From Pseudonocardia sp. TRM90224 (lineage in GTDB: Bacteria > Actinomycetota > Actinomycetes > Mycobacteriales > Pseudonocardiaceae): a DNA stretch of 64,000 bases. Where the stretch lies: NCBI RefSeq assembly GCF_021245725.1, contig NZ_JAJGSX010000004.1, positions 1 to 64,000 of the forward strand, read 5' to 3'. The notes under the pieces were generated by a model. The model had not been told where the DNA came from, searched no databases, and saw only the letters and a program-made list of their open reading frames with translations. Position numbers and translations under genes: made by a program. Shown one piece after another: positions 1 through 8,002 of this stretch; position 1 is the first letter of the stretch, and every line of letters starts with the position of its first letter.

Positions 1-57
1 GAAGTTGGCGGCAGCCCGCGCCGGGTGATGCGTGGCGCGGGCGCTGAGGTGGCCACG

Positions 58-120
58 GAGGCTGCGGAGGCTGCGGAGGCTGCGGAGGCTGCGGAGGCTG
101 CGGAGGCTGCGGAGGCTGCG
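58..120. repeat. Tandem repeat, 7 x GAGGCTGCG
   Basis: Seven exact copies of the 9-bp unit GAGGCTGCG stand head to tail. The period is a multiple of three, so three frames stay open (Glu-Ala-Ala, Arg-Leu-Arg and Gly-Cys-Gly repeats on the + strand), which creates artificial-looking reading frames around it. I see no convincing gene that contains it. A slippage-prone microsatellite is the simplest reading. Confidence 0.9.
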
Positions 121-415
121 GATCGGCCCTGCAACAGCGCGACGAGCTGCGGGGAGTCGAGCACCTCGGAACGGCCATCGCACCCACAGCAGCCCCCCTT
201 CAACGCCGACGTCACCGTGATCGCCGGCATCCTCACGGTGGTCTTCCGCAGCCGGTCCGCCAATAGCCGACCACCTCGTCCCCGTCGGCGACACGCCGCC
301 GCAGCGGGATCAGACTTGCGGCACCGTGTGTGCTGTGTTCTGATCTTGCCCGGCACAGCTGTCTCCTCAGGCCCCCGGGTCACCCCCGGGGGTCTGATGC
401 GTGCAGGAGGTGAAG
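121..415. other. No assignable gene
   Basis: Between the repeat and the small gene at 416 no start codon with a ribosome binding site leads into a recognisable protein. One + frame (126 to about 264) reads like the end of a protein (LQQRDELRGVEHLGTAIA) but lacks a start, so it may be a gene remnant. A GC-rich palindrome, CCCCCGGG repeated around TCAC, lies near 371-392, just before the next gene. Confidence 0.4.
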
Positions 416-604
416 GTGCCCCTCCGCGTGATCCGCCGGCTCGTCCTCCGCTGCCGGCTGTGCGATCCCCGCGACGGGCTGCTGGTCGAGCCCTCCGGCG
501 AGCGCCCGATCCTTGCCGCGGTCGACCACGCCCTCGACGAACACCGCGAACTGCTCATTTCGGACCGGGAAGCCGTCCTTGGCGCCCTCTCAGTGGCTGC
601 CTGA
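416..604 (+). CDS. Small hypothetical protein, 62 aa
   Basis: I do not recognise this protein. The case for it is a strong Shine-Dalgarno sequence, AGGAGG at 405-410, five bases before the GTG at 416, and a composition that looks protein-like (an acidic, helical C-terminal half, AAVDHALDEHRELL, and a single CRLC dicysteine). A GTG at 401 in the same frame would add five residues. No membrane segment or signal peptide is visible. Treat it as a possible real small gene, not a certain one. Confidence 0.35.
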   Translation: MPLRVIRRLVLRCRLCDPRDGLLVEPSGERPILAAVDHALDEHRELLISDREAVLGALSVAA

Positions 605-978
605 CGTTCCCGAGCCCACCCGACACTATGGCCCTGACCGGGGAAAGTGTCATAAGGCTTCTGGGTAGGGGTGGCGTCCCTTGCCGGCGCGACCATCACC
701 ACGCATACAGCGCGGCGCGACCACCCCGCCCAGGATCCACGTAGCCTCGAAACGTTGTCGCACCGGCGCAGCTGGGGCTCACCAGCGCGACGAACCAGGA
801 GCCACAGGCTCCCGCGCCGGCTAGTAACCGCGCACGCCAGGGCCGGGCGCCCTCACGGGGCCCGGCCCTACACGCGCAACGACTACGTCGCACCGACGGA
901 CAGGTTTGTACGCTCGGTAGGGTTCGATACGCCATCCAGCGGACATCCTCGATAGCAGATCGAGGAAAAGAGGCGCAG
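605..978. other. Intergenic region with GC-rich hairpin and possible stress-type promoter
   Basis: No gene is apparent. An inverted repeat (GACACT ... AGTGTC) near 629-651 follows the small upstream gene. A strong hairpin lies at 839-869. GTTT at 904-907 and GGGTTC at 920-925 resemble a SigB-type promoter for the anti-sigma gene at 979, but the 12-bp spacing is shorter than the usual 14-16, so the promoter call is weak. Confidence 0.4.
839..869. terminator. GC-rich hairpin, possible terminator
   Basis: Arms AGGGCCGGG and CCCGGCCCT pair perfectly around a short inner stem (CCC/GGG) and a TCAC loop. There is no following T-run, so it may be one of the T-less hairpins common in actinobacteria or simply a structured leader element. 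Confidence 0.4.
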
Positions 979-1398
979 ATGGTCACCGCCGACAACCGTG
1001 CGGCGCGATGGGACCTGGCAGTTTCGCCGTCAGCGCCGAGCATCGCCCGGAGACACCTCACCACGCAGCTCCGCACGTGGCAGATCGCCCACGTCGACGA
1101 CGTCGAGACTGCAGCCCTGATCACGAATGAACTGGTCACCAACGCCGTCGAGCACTCACCGAAGGGCGCGACCGTCATCGGATTCGCGTTATCGTTCGAC
1201 GGCGCAGCCCTCACCATCGAGGTGCGCGACAGCTCTCATTCCCCACCACAGCTGCAGCCACTCAACCCGCTCGCGTCCCGTGGCCGCGGACTGCAGATGA
1301 TCGACGCGCTGACGTCGCACTGGCACTACGAGCTGTATGACACCGGCAAAACCGTACGGGCGGTGCTCCCCACCTCGACAGAGGCAACACCGCCGTGA
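979..1398 (+). CDS. ATP-binding anti-sigma factor / RsbW-like serine kinase
   Basis: A 139-residue HATPase_c_2 protein of the RsbW/SpoIIAB type. These proteins bind a SigB/SigF-like sigma factor and phosphorylate a STAS antagonist. The N-box is clear (ITNELVTNAVEHS, about residues 48-60) and so is the G-box (SRGRGLQMID, about 102-111), with the ATP-lid between them. It lies about 100 bp upstream of a STAS protein on the same strand, the usual partner-switch arrangement. No sigma factor gene is in the window, so the target sigma factor is elsewhere. A second, diverged kinase/antagonist pair lies at 6825-7921. Confidence 0.85.
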   Translation: MVTADNRAARWDLAVSPSAPSIARRHLTTQLRTWQIAHVDDVETAALITNELVTNAVEHSPKGATVIGFALSFDGAALTIEVRDSSHSPPQLQPLNPLASRGRGLQMIDALTSHWHYELYDTGKTVRAVLPTSTEATPP

Positions 1399-1502
1399 CC
1401 AGGCGATACACCCCCTGGACTGGTCGCTGACCGTGAGCAAGGACGGCCACGGTCGAGTGGAAGCACCACCGGCGGTACCCCTGAGCGCGGTACCGTTTCG
1501 AC

Positions 1503-1874
1503 GTGGACGACTCCACCGAGGACGCGCTCAGCCAGCGGATGATGCAGCTCAAATGCGAGCAGCATGGGCAAGCTGTGGTGATCGCCGTCTCCGGCGAAGT
1601 CGACACGCTCACCTCACCTCGCTTGATGGCCCTCATCAACGACACAGCCACCCAACAGTCCGAGCCTCGCCTGGTGCTTGACCTGACCGCCGTCGAATTC
1701 CTCGGCTCAGCCGGAATCGCCGCCGTCACGGGCGCAGCGTCGGTTTCCAACGGGCAGCTGCGCGTTGTCATCGTCTCGCGCACCATCGCCCGCTCACTGC
1801 ACATCACCGGCATCGACAACCTCGTCGAAATCCACGACACCCTCGACGACGCGCTCCGAGCCGTCCAAGCCTGA
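1503..1874 (+). CDS. STAS-domain anti-sigma factor antagonist
   Basis: A 123-residue single STAS domain protein (RsbV/SpoIIAA type). Dephosphorylated, such proteins capture the anti-sigma kinase and release the sigma factor. The phospho-acceptor loop is visible as VEFLGSAGIAAV (about residues 62-73), with the conserved serine after LG, and VSGEVDTLTSP near residue 30 is the typical first strand. GTG start. The region just upstream (about 1475-1495) has two GGTACC palindromes 9 bp apart. It is the partner of the kinase at 979-1398. Confidence 0.85.
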   Translation: MDDSTEDALSQRMMQLKCEQHGQAVVIAVSGEVDTLTSPRLMALINDTATQQSEPRLVLDLTAVEFLGSAGIAAVTGAASVSNGQLRVVIVSRTIARSLHITGIDNLVEIHDTLDDALRAVQA

Positions 1875-1897
1875 GAGCAGCCGGGCGGGCTGTCGCC

Positions 1898-2791
1898 TCA
1901 CCCGCCGCGACGACCGCGATTCGCGGTGGGCGACAGGTCCTCCGGACGCAGTTCTGCCCGGATTCTCCGGAAGACTGTGGCGTGGCGCCATCGGTCCAGC
2001 TCGAAGCACACGTCAGCGTCGACCTCGACCACTAGCAGCGGCTCCACCTGCACAAATGGCACCGGTTCGGGCGGAAGCTGGCCGAACCGCCCAGAGCTGA
2101 TGCGCGCCGGCCACGGGTGCGCGCCCCGCGGTGGCTGGAGCAGCGCGCCGAGCTCGCGCCGCGCCGGCAGCGTCAGCGGCGTGGTCCGGCCCGCGACCCG
2201 GAGCCGGCCACGCTCATCGACACGACCGAGCACCAGCGCCTCCGGTGCGCGGAGCGAGCCAAGGACGCCGCCGACGATCGCTTCGGACATCGTTCTGGTG
2301 CGGACCTTTGTCCAATGCGTCCGGCCCGGCCGGTAGCCGCGACTCCGGTCCTTCACTACGACGCCCTCGATGCCGACGTCGGAGTGCTCGCGCATCCAGG
2401 CCTCAGCGCCCGCGATCTCGCGCGTCGCGGGCATGAGCGCGAGCGGCGGTGCAGCGTCCTCGAGCAGCTCGCGAAGTACCTTTCGGCGCTTTCGGTACGG
2501 CTCGCCACGCAAGTCAATGCCCTCAAGCGCAAGCACGTCGGTTACGAACGTCGCCGGCGTCAGCACGCCGCGCCGCGCCGCGTGCGATGCAGCAGGGTGG
2601 ATCCGCCGCTGCAGCGCTGTGAAGTCCATGCGCCCGTCTCGCATGACAACCAGTTCGCCGTCGAGCACGGTGCCGCCAGCAACCTGGTCGTGCAGCGCCT
2701 CGACGATCTCTGGGAAGTACCGGGTGAGCGGCTTCTGCTGCCGGGACTGCAGCTGCACGGCACCGTTCGGCCGTCCGAACCCGAGAGCACG
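1898..2791 (-). pseudogene. LigD-type ATP-dependent DNA ligase, 5' truncated
   Basis: The longest start-to-stop frame encodes 286 residues that follow the ATP-dependent ligase domain of LigD-like enzymes used in bacterial end joining: LTRYFPEIVEAL, the motif III region GTVLDGELVV, motif IV GIEGVVVK, motif V HWTKVR, then the OB-fold. The nucleotidyl-transfer motif KxDG, which carries the lysine that is adenylated, should lie just before QLQSRQ. Upstream the frame can be followed through RALGFGRPNGAVQ, but it then loses similarity and reaches a TGA at 2825-2827, with no K-x-D-G. The product would lack the catalytic lysine, so the gene is almost certainly dead. It sits beside an IS21 remnant and a frameshifted transporter. 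Confidence 0.8.
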
Positions 2792-2894
2792 GTTAGTTGA
2801 CTGAACTCGGCCATCCCGTGGCGATCACCGACAGAGCCGGTGCCAGCTCGCGCAGAGCGTTCGTTGGCACCGATTCGCGTCATGTCATTCGTGG

Positions 2895-3515
2895 TTAGGT
2901 GCCACGACGTTTGCAACTTAGGCCCAGAGAGTCGAAGCGGAGGTCCGCAAAGGAGCCGCCAGTAACGTCAATCTCTACGTTGACTTTGAACTTGGTTCGA
3001 CCATCGTGGAGAAACCAGCCAGTGTCGGCCCAATCATATTCACCCTTGTTGTCTGCGCGCGCCGCGATGTATGTGACCCGGTGCCACTCGTCGAACACTT
3101 CGACGCGATAGTCGATGTCTCGACGAATCCCCTTCACGGCCAGGTACACGTGGCATAGGTCGTCTGGAGCTGGTCCGACTACATTGTTGAAGGTGGTTGT
3201 CAAGCCGGCATGGCCGTTCGACGCTGCCAGGAAGGCTACCCACCTGTCCCATGAGGGGGTGCATCCCGAGCAATACCGATCGACGTCCCACAGGTACCCG
3301 TGATGGCCGTCGCCGGTCATGTTGATCGGTTGAGAATTTGGCTGGTCTATTTCGGTGTAGTCGCGGGTTGCTCCCCACGTCCACACTGGGTCCGCCGTTG
3401 CAGGTGGAGCTGCGAAGATTCCGATCGCGAAGGCTGCCAGACTGCCGGCCAGCAACCTGCCCGCCCGCGTGGACAGCCACATAGAGGTGGCCAGTGATTG
3501 CTCACGGGGCGCCAT
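2895..3515 (-). CDS. Secreted hypothetical protein
   Basis: A 206-residue protein (start ATG 3515). An alternative ATG at 3482 directly precedes a good Sec signal peptide (WLSTRAGRLLAGSLAAFAIG, then an ATA-D cleavage site), so the shorter start may be the real one. The mature part, about 170 residues, is rich in Trp, Asp and Tyr and has four cysteines, two of them in CSGC, which suggests an extracellular beta-rich domain with disulphides. I do not recognise the family. No Shine-Dalgarno sequence is evident at either start. It stands alone between a ligase pseudogene and an IS remnant. Confidence 0.6.
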   Translation of the reverse strand: MAPREQSLATSMWLSTRAGRLLAGSLAAFAIGIFAAPPATADPVWTWGATRDYTEIDQPNSQPINMTGDGHHGYLWDVDRYCSGCTPSWDRWVAFLAASNGHAGLTTTFNNVVGPAPDDLCHVYLAVKGIRRDIDYRVEVFDEWHRVTYIAARADNKGEYDWADTGWFLHDGRTKFKVNVEIDVTGGSFADLRFDSLGLSCKRRGT

Positions 3516-3815
3516 AGGCCACGTCTCATTGGTGTCTGACTCCCGGAATGCAGCCTCCTTCCGTCGCGCGTGCCTGATCGACGCAGACCGTGGCCGCGGC
3601 CCCCATCGCGGGCGAGTGCGTGAACGAGGCCCGGTCGGAGGTGTCTCGTCGCCGGCACGTGCCGCTGATGCCATCAGATTGCTCCCTTGATCGTTTCCCC
3701 GCGACGGTACGTACCAGGGAGATCCGTGCCTATACCAGCTTTCTGGTAGCCCCTGCGCAGCCTGGGGGTGCGCCCGCATAGCGGCGCGACCCATCGCACC
3801 CGACCGGAGCTCGCC

Positions 3816-4011
3816 GATCGGCTCGATGTGGCCCTCGGTCAGACGAGCACGTCGCGGGAGCACCTTGCAGCGCTGCGGCAACGCCGACTCCAGAGCGGCG
3901 GCGACGGTGCGGTACCCAACGCCGTGCGATCGCTGCAACGCTCGCTTCGACATCCCCAGTGCGAGCGTCACGCCTGATCGCGGCAAACAGTTCGACTCGG
4001 CTCTTGTCCAT
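3816..4011 (-). pseudogene. IS21-family transposase (istA) N-terminal remnant, frameshifted
   Basis: The fragment begins MDKSRVELFAAIRRDAR in one frame and continues as LALGMSKRALQRSHGVGYRT and VAAALESALPQ in another. Together these match the HTH N-terminus usual for actinobacterial IS21 IstA transposases; a frameshift lies near 3955-3965. Similarity fades by about 3816. The integrase core and the IstB ATPase are absent. It shows past IS activity in this decayed stretch. Confidence 0.7.
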
Positions 4012-4052
4012 GGCTTTGGGTGCACGCCCTTTTCCTAGCGGACGTGCACCAC

Positions 4053-5251
4053 CTAACCTTGCGCTCTTTCCTCCCTTCTGCTCCGCCGCGCTTCAACGAC
4101 GGTCACCAGAGTGGCAAGCAGCGCCATGGCTGCCGCAGGGATACCGAGCAACGTGATAGCGAACCACTCCTGAGACACCCCGCCGAAGACGCCACCGATG
4201 GCGACGCCGACATAGATCGCTGAGGAGTTGAGCCCGAACAGCAATGGGGCTGAGGATGGCGCGATCATTACCAGTCGGTGCTGCTGTACCACCGAGGCCA
4301 TTCCGTCCGTGGCTCCCCAAACGATCGCCCACGCTGTCACGATCACCAGGTGGCCGACTGCAAGTGGCTGACCGCGAGCAGCACGGTGCCGCCGCCGAGC
4401 GCGGCCACGGTGACTTTCAACACTGAGCGCTTGTCCACCCAGAACCCGGCGATGAAGTTGCCGGACACGACACCGACTCCCCAGGCAAAAAGGATCAGAG
4501 TGAGCGCATGGGGAAACGAGTCGGTGGTGGCCTCGGCGCTGATCGCGCCGATGTAGGTGTACAGGGTGTAGTGCCCGGCCATGACCAACGTCGTCGCTAT
4601 CAGGATCGTGAGCACGTCGACCTGACGCAGCGGCGCAAGACGGGCGGTCAGGTCGATGGCCGGGAGCGACACCCTCGGCAGCGACGCCGAGATCCCGATC
4701 GCGGCGAGCGCCCCCAGCCCCGCAACCGCCCACAGGGTGAGTCGCCAATCGACACTGCCGATCAAGTTGCCAAGCGGCATACCCAATGCGGTCGAGAGAG
4801 TCAGGCCACCGATGACGAGGGCCATCGCCCTGCCCCGGCGCTCCTCGGGTGCCATCGCGGTGGCCGCACTTGATGCCGAAGCTGTGATCGTTGCAGCACC
4901 AAGGGCGGTGAGGACGCGAGCCGACATCATGATCGGGTAGTTCGGACTCAACGCGGTCACGATGTTCCCCACAACGAACACGGCTAGCGCGAACTGGAGC
5001 GCCTTCCGGCGATCCATCGAACTCAGCAACCAGCTCAGTACCGGGGCCGCGACAGCGAGTGTCAACGCGAACACGCTCACCAGCTGGCCGGCCGCAACCA
5101 CACTCACGTCGAGTTCGCCAGCGATGGCCGGCAAGAGGCCCGCGATCACGAACGCGTCGGTCCCGACCGCGAATGTCGCCACAGCCAGTGGTAGCAAGGC
5201 TCTGATCGAGCCGGACGTCGCTGCGTGCGCCGGGGTGTCAGTCTGACTCAA
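4053..5251 (-). pseudogene. MFS (DHA1-type) efflux transporter, split by a frameshift
   Basis: From a TTG at 5251 the frame encodes about nine membrane helices of a drug:H+ antiporter-like MFS protein (LPLAVATFAVGTDAFVIAGL at the start, motif A-like SWLLSSMDRRKALQF, antiporter motif C-like LSTALGMPLGNLIG) and stops at 4343 (LQSATW). The remaining helices (AVGHLVIVTAWAIVWGATDG to VEARRSRREERAQG) lie in another frame ending at 4053. One missing base near 4355-4365 explains the break. The TTG overlaps the stop of the VOC gene upstream (TTGA), so the two were translationally coupled. It is either a real mutation or a single sequencing error. Confidence 0.75.
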
Positions 5252-5592
5252 CCCTGTCCTCCCGGTTCCTGGGAGAGGCTGAACTCCACTCCCTGATCAT
5301 CGACGCAGTGAGCGAACGCACCGGACGGGATCGTCACCGGGACGTCAGCAGTACCACCCAGCTCGCGCACCCGCGCCACGGCCGCATGTATGTCTTCGAC
5401 GGCGAAGAAGATCCGCGGGTGCCGCGACGAGTCGTCGTGAGGCGCACCGCCCATCGGGGTGGGCCCGTCGATCATCGAGTAACCCGGGAAGTTCCCCTCG
5501 CGGAACCGCCAGCCGAACAGCGAACCCCAAAATCGCTGGGTTGCTTCGATATCGCTACTGGGGACCTCGAAGTACGTGACATTGCCAGCCAT
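5248..5592 (-). CDS. VOC (glyoxalase/bleomycin-resistance fold) family protein
   Basis: A 114-residue one-domain vicinal-oxygen-chelate protein: VTYFEVPSSDIEATQRFWG at the start, GWRFREGNFPGYSMID, then FFAVEDIHAAVARVRELGG and a C-terminal DDQGVEFSL. The substrate is unknown. The ATG at 5592 was chosen because GGAGGTGG stands six to eight bases before it; an in-frame start at 5655 would run through the divergent regulator's operator. It is the first gene of an operon with the (now broken) MFS pump and is divergent from a MarR regulator, so repression by that MarR is likely. Confidence 0.8.
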   Translation of the reverse strand: MAGNVTYFEVPSSDIEATQRFWGSLFGWRFREGNFPGYSMIDGPTPMGGAPHDDSSRHPRIFFAVEDIHAAVARVRELGGTADVPVTIPSGAFAHCVDDQGVEFSLSQEPGGQG

Positions 5593-5606
5593 GATCCACC
5601 TCCAGA

Positions 5607-5648
5607 TGTCAGTGTATTGACATTCACTGTATGTCAGACTGCTGACAT
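5607..5648. promoter_or_regulatory. Two MarR-type operators between VOC and marR genes
   Basis: Two hyphenated palindromes share the same half-site: TGTCA-N6-TGACA at 5607-5622, and ATGTCAG-ACTG-CTGACAT at 5631-5648, whose right arm includes the first two bases of the marR start codon at 5647. The marR mRNA would therefore be leaderless or nearly so, and binding there would block its own expression as well as the divergent VOC/MFS operon. Confidence 0.75.
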
Positions 5649-6090
5649 GGATCAAGATCTGGTCGGCGAACTAGAGCTCTCAGTGGGCTACGTCCTCAAG
5701 CAGGTGCATGCCTCGCTACGCACTGCCATGGACGAGGCCCTTCGGCCGCTGCACCTGACCGTTCCCCAGTACGCCTGCCTAGAGCTGCTCGGGCAGAACC
5801 CTGGGCTGTCCAACTCCGAACTGGCCCGCCGCGCCTTCGTGACCCGACAGTCGATGAATCTCGTTCTACGCCGACTGCAAGAGCGCGAACTGCTCACCCG
5901 ACCCGACCAGGCACCCCACGGGCGGGCGCTACCAAGCATGCTCACTCGGGACGGTCAAGCGGTCCTGCGCCGGGCCAGCACTGCAGCTCGCGCCGCGGAG
6001 AAGCAAGTGTTCGCCCCATTGTCACCAGCGCAGCAACTCCAGCTACGCCGAGACCTTGCAGCCTGCGTCGCCTCAGCGGCAAGCAGCTAA
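5647..6090 (+). CDS. MarR-family transcriptional regulator
   Basis: A 147-residue winged-helix MarR protein: VPQYACLELLGQNPGLSNSE, recognition helix VTRQSMNLVLRRLQERELL, wing TRPDQAPHGRALPSMLT, and flanking dimerisation helices. The ATG at 5647 has no Shine-Dalgarno sequence and overlaps a perfect palindrome, so a leaderless autoregulated message is likely. It probably represses the divergent VOC/MFS operon; the ligand is unknown. An upstream extension of the frame to 5308 is antisense to the VOC gene and was not used. Confidence 0.85.
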   Translation: MDQDLVGELELSVGYVLKQVHASLRTAMDEALRPLHLTVPQYACLELLGQNPGLSNSELARRAFVTRQSMNLVLRRLQERELLTRPDQAPHGRALPSMLTRDGQAVLRRASTAARAAEKQVFAPLSPAQQLQLRRDLAACVASAASS

Positions 6091-6243
6091 GCCTCCGCGC
6101 CTGATCAACCCACCCTGGGCGACGGAGATGTCGACCGCCCGTGGGGCTGTCCCTTGGTGAGCCGCCATGGGCGAGCCGCCAGCTCGCCCGGAGGGCGGCT
6201 TTAGGGACAGTACTGTTGCCGAAGGAGCGAGGGGCGACGCCCG

Positions 6244-6594
6244 GTGTCAAGAGAGGGAGCAGCCGACGTGGCATCCGAGGCTGAGAAGGCTGAGCGCAAG
6301 CAGCTGAAGGACGAGTACCTGCGTGCCCAGCAGACCGCAAGTGCCGCCCGGATGCCGCTCGACCGTGCACAGCTCCAGGCCCTGCTCGATCACGTTCACG
6401 CCGCCGTAGCGCTCCACGGCTGTGACCACACGCGGGCAGCGACCGACGACTGGGCCGAGCACGAGGGCATCGACCTTGAGCGGCACCACGAAGGACTTGA
6501 AGAGTATGGCGGCTACTGCCACTGCGAGGTCATCATGGACGTGGACGTGGACGTGGACGAAGTCTTCACGCCGGTCCGAATGCCGCACGGCTAG
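6244..6594 (+). CDS. DUF2695 domain protein
   Basis: A 116-residue protein whose C-terminal half carries the DUF2695 pattern: GCDHTRAATDDWAEHEGID, then LEEYGGYCHCEVIMDV. The CDH and CHCEV cysteines and histidines look like a small metal or structural site. The N-terminus is a charged helix (EAEKAERKQLKDEYLRAQ). The family function is unknown. The C-terminus holds a DVDVDVDE run from a short GTGGAC repeat (about 6539-6557). GTG start at 6244; a second GTG at 6268 would remove eight residues. Confidence 0.75.
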   Translation: MSREGAADVASEAEKAERKQLKDEYLRAQQTASAARMPLDRAQLQALLDHVHAAVALHGCDHTRAATDDWAEHEGIDLERHHEGLEEYGGYCHCEVIMDVDVDVDEVFTPVRMPHG

Positions 6595-6613
6595 CGAGCT
6601 CCCACCGTAGATC

Positions 6614-6793
6614 GTGATCTTGCCGGCGCCGCGGTCCCGGACGTGGCACGGCCACCGCGCAGAACCACAGCAGTGGGAGGCCGAGGCCGAGCGCTTCTGG
6701 ATGGGATGGCCGGGCGGTTCACCCCGGGTCGAGACCCGCCGCCGGGCCCTCGACCTGTTTCGAACACATGTTCGGGCCCGTGGGTGTGCGTAG
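6614..6793 (+). CDS. Small open frame, 59 aa, doubtful
   Basis: A GTG-initiated frame encodes a Trp- and Glu-rich peptide (QQWEAEAERFWMGWPGG, then ETRRRALDLFRTHV) that looks more like real protein than chance, but has no Shine-Dalgarno sequence and no family I recognise. It could be a remnant of a larger gene. The segment sits between the DUF2695 gene and the end of the convergent anti-sigma kinase gene. Confidence 0.25.
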   Translation: MILPAPRSRTWHGHRAEPQQWEAEAERFWMGWPGGSPRVETRRRALDLFRTHVRARGCA

Positions 6794-6824
6794 TGGCCGA
6801 GTTCTGATGTCCACGTGGTTGAGG

Positions 6825-7409
6825 TCAGGGGTCAGCTCGGGGGTTCGGGATCACACTCGGACTGATCAGGGTGATCACGGTGCCAGGGTGGCCGGCGTCG
6901 CTGTGCTGGATCGCGACGTTGTCCATGAGGGCGACCATCATCTGCAAGCCGCGGCCACGATAGCCCGGATCCGGCGAGACCGGACGCCACAACCCGTAGT
7001 CTCGAACCTCGATCTGCAAGCGTTGCGCCGGGTGTTCCTCACCGTCGTCGGCACGCTGGTCATGCCCGGCATCTGTTCGAGTGGCCGCCCCCGCGTCACT
7101 ACCTGGCAGGTGTTCGAGGATGGCGTTGATCTCGATGACCGGATCGAGGGCATCGGGTGTGTAGGCATGCTCAGCGGCGTTGCTGACCGCCTCGCTGACA
7201 GCGAACACGACATCGGCCGCGGCCGGCTCGGGCCAGCGCAGCGCAGTCAGCCACGCAGTGAATCGTTCACGGACGAGCCATGGGGTCGTCAGCGCAGCGG
7301 GCGCAGTGATGAGCAACACCGGCGGCGGCTCCGCGGCAGCTTCCGTCACAGCGGGCTCCTCGACGGGCACCGGATCGGAGCCAGGTTCGGTGCTGCTCGG
7401 CGGAGCCAT
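6825..7409 (-). CDS. ATP-binding anti-sigma factor / RsbW-like kinase, second copy
   Basis: A 194-residue HATPase_c_2 protein. The N-box is SEAVSNAAEHAY (about residues 71-82) and the G-box GYRGRGLQMMVALMD (about 147-161). Compared with the kinase at 979 it has a Pro/Glu-rich N-terminal extension of about 30 residues and an insertion of about 30 polar residues between the boxes (ATRTDAGHDQRADDGEE), so it is a diverged paralogue rather than a recent duplicate. It follows a STAS gene (7475-7921) on the same strand, the reverse gene order of the first pair. Confidence 0.8.
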   Translation of the reverse strand: MAPPSSTEPGSDPVPVEEPAVTEAAAEPPPVLLITAPAALTTPWLVRERFTAWLTALRWPEPAAADVVFAVSEAVSNAAEHAYTPDALDPVIEINAILEHLPGSDAGAATRTDAGHDQRADDGEEHPAQRLQIEVRDYGLWRPVSPDPGYRGRGLQMMVALMDNVAIQHSDAGHPGTVITLISPSVIPNPRADP

Positions 7410-7474
7410 ATCGGGATTGTGACGCGTAACTGAGCGCAGCGCTCGTCGAGCACTCGTCGCGGGCCAAGCGCGGT

Positions 7475-7921
7475 TCAGGTGGCCTCGATATCGTTGGTGT
7501 CCCCGTTGTTGGCGTCCCCGTCGTGACCTTCCGATGTTGGGTCGCCTTGTAGGGCTGTATCGACGTAGTGGAACAGGGTCAGGACATGGTCGAGGCCGCT
7601 GATCTGCAGCGGACGCAGAACTGGGCGGGCGTGATCGACGACTACCCGCAACGGCTCACCGTGCCGGGCAGCGTCATGGTGGGCACTCACCAGCGCGCCC
7701 AGCCCAGCCGAGGACAAGAATGTTACCGCTGTCATGTCGACCACGATCGGACCGGCGTCGGGAACCGTCAGCGCTTCGTGCACCGCCTGACGCAACTGCG
7801 GGGCCGTGGCGGTGTCGACTTCACCGGTCAACGTGAGTAGGGCAGTCTTCCCGACCCGGGCTCGCTCTATGCTCAGCAGTTCATCGGCTGATGGAAGCGC
7901 TCCACCGTCGGGAAGGTTCAC
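7475..7921 (-). CDS. STAS-domain anti-sigma factor antagonist, second copy
   Basis: A 148-residue protein with one STAS domain: LLTLTGEVDTATAPQLRQAV and the phospho-loop MTAVTFLSSAGLGALVSAHH, with the expected serine pair. After the domain comes a tail of about 20 residues rich in Asp and Asn (HDGDANNGDTNDIEAT) encoded by a short imperfect repeat; such a tail is unusual for a minimal antagonist. It stands 65 bp upstream of its presumed kinase partner. Confidence 0.8.
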   Translation of the reverse strand: MNLPDGGALPSADELLSIERARVGKTALLTLTGEVDTATAPQLRQAVHEALTVPDAGPIVVDMTAVTFLSSAGLGALVSAHHDAARHGEPLRVVVDHARPVLRPLQISGLDHVLTLFHYVDTALQGDPTSEGHDGDANNGDTNDIEAT

Positions 7922-8002
7922 GCGCTGACCCTACCGGCGCGGAACGCTCGCACAGCGCCGAGTTTTCTCGCGCTGCGTTGACTCGATTCCTGTCGCGGTC
8001 GT

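Noticed and set aside
25..744. A 239-codon frame starting in the GAGGCTGCG repeat
   Set aside because: Ala/Glu repeat followed by Arg/Pro-rich sequence without ribosome binding site or family; it overlaps a better small gene candidate.
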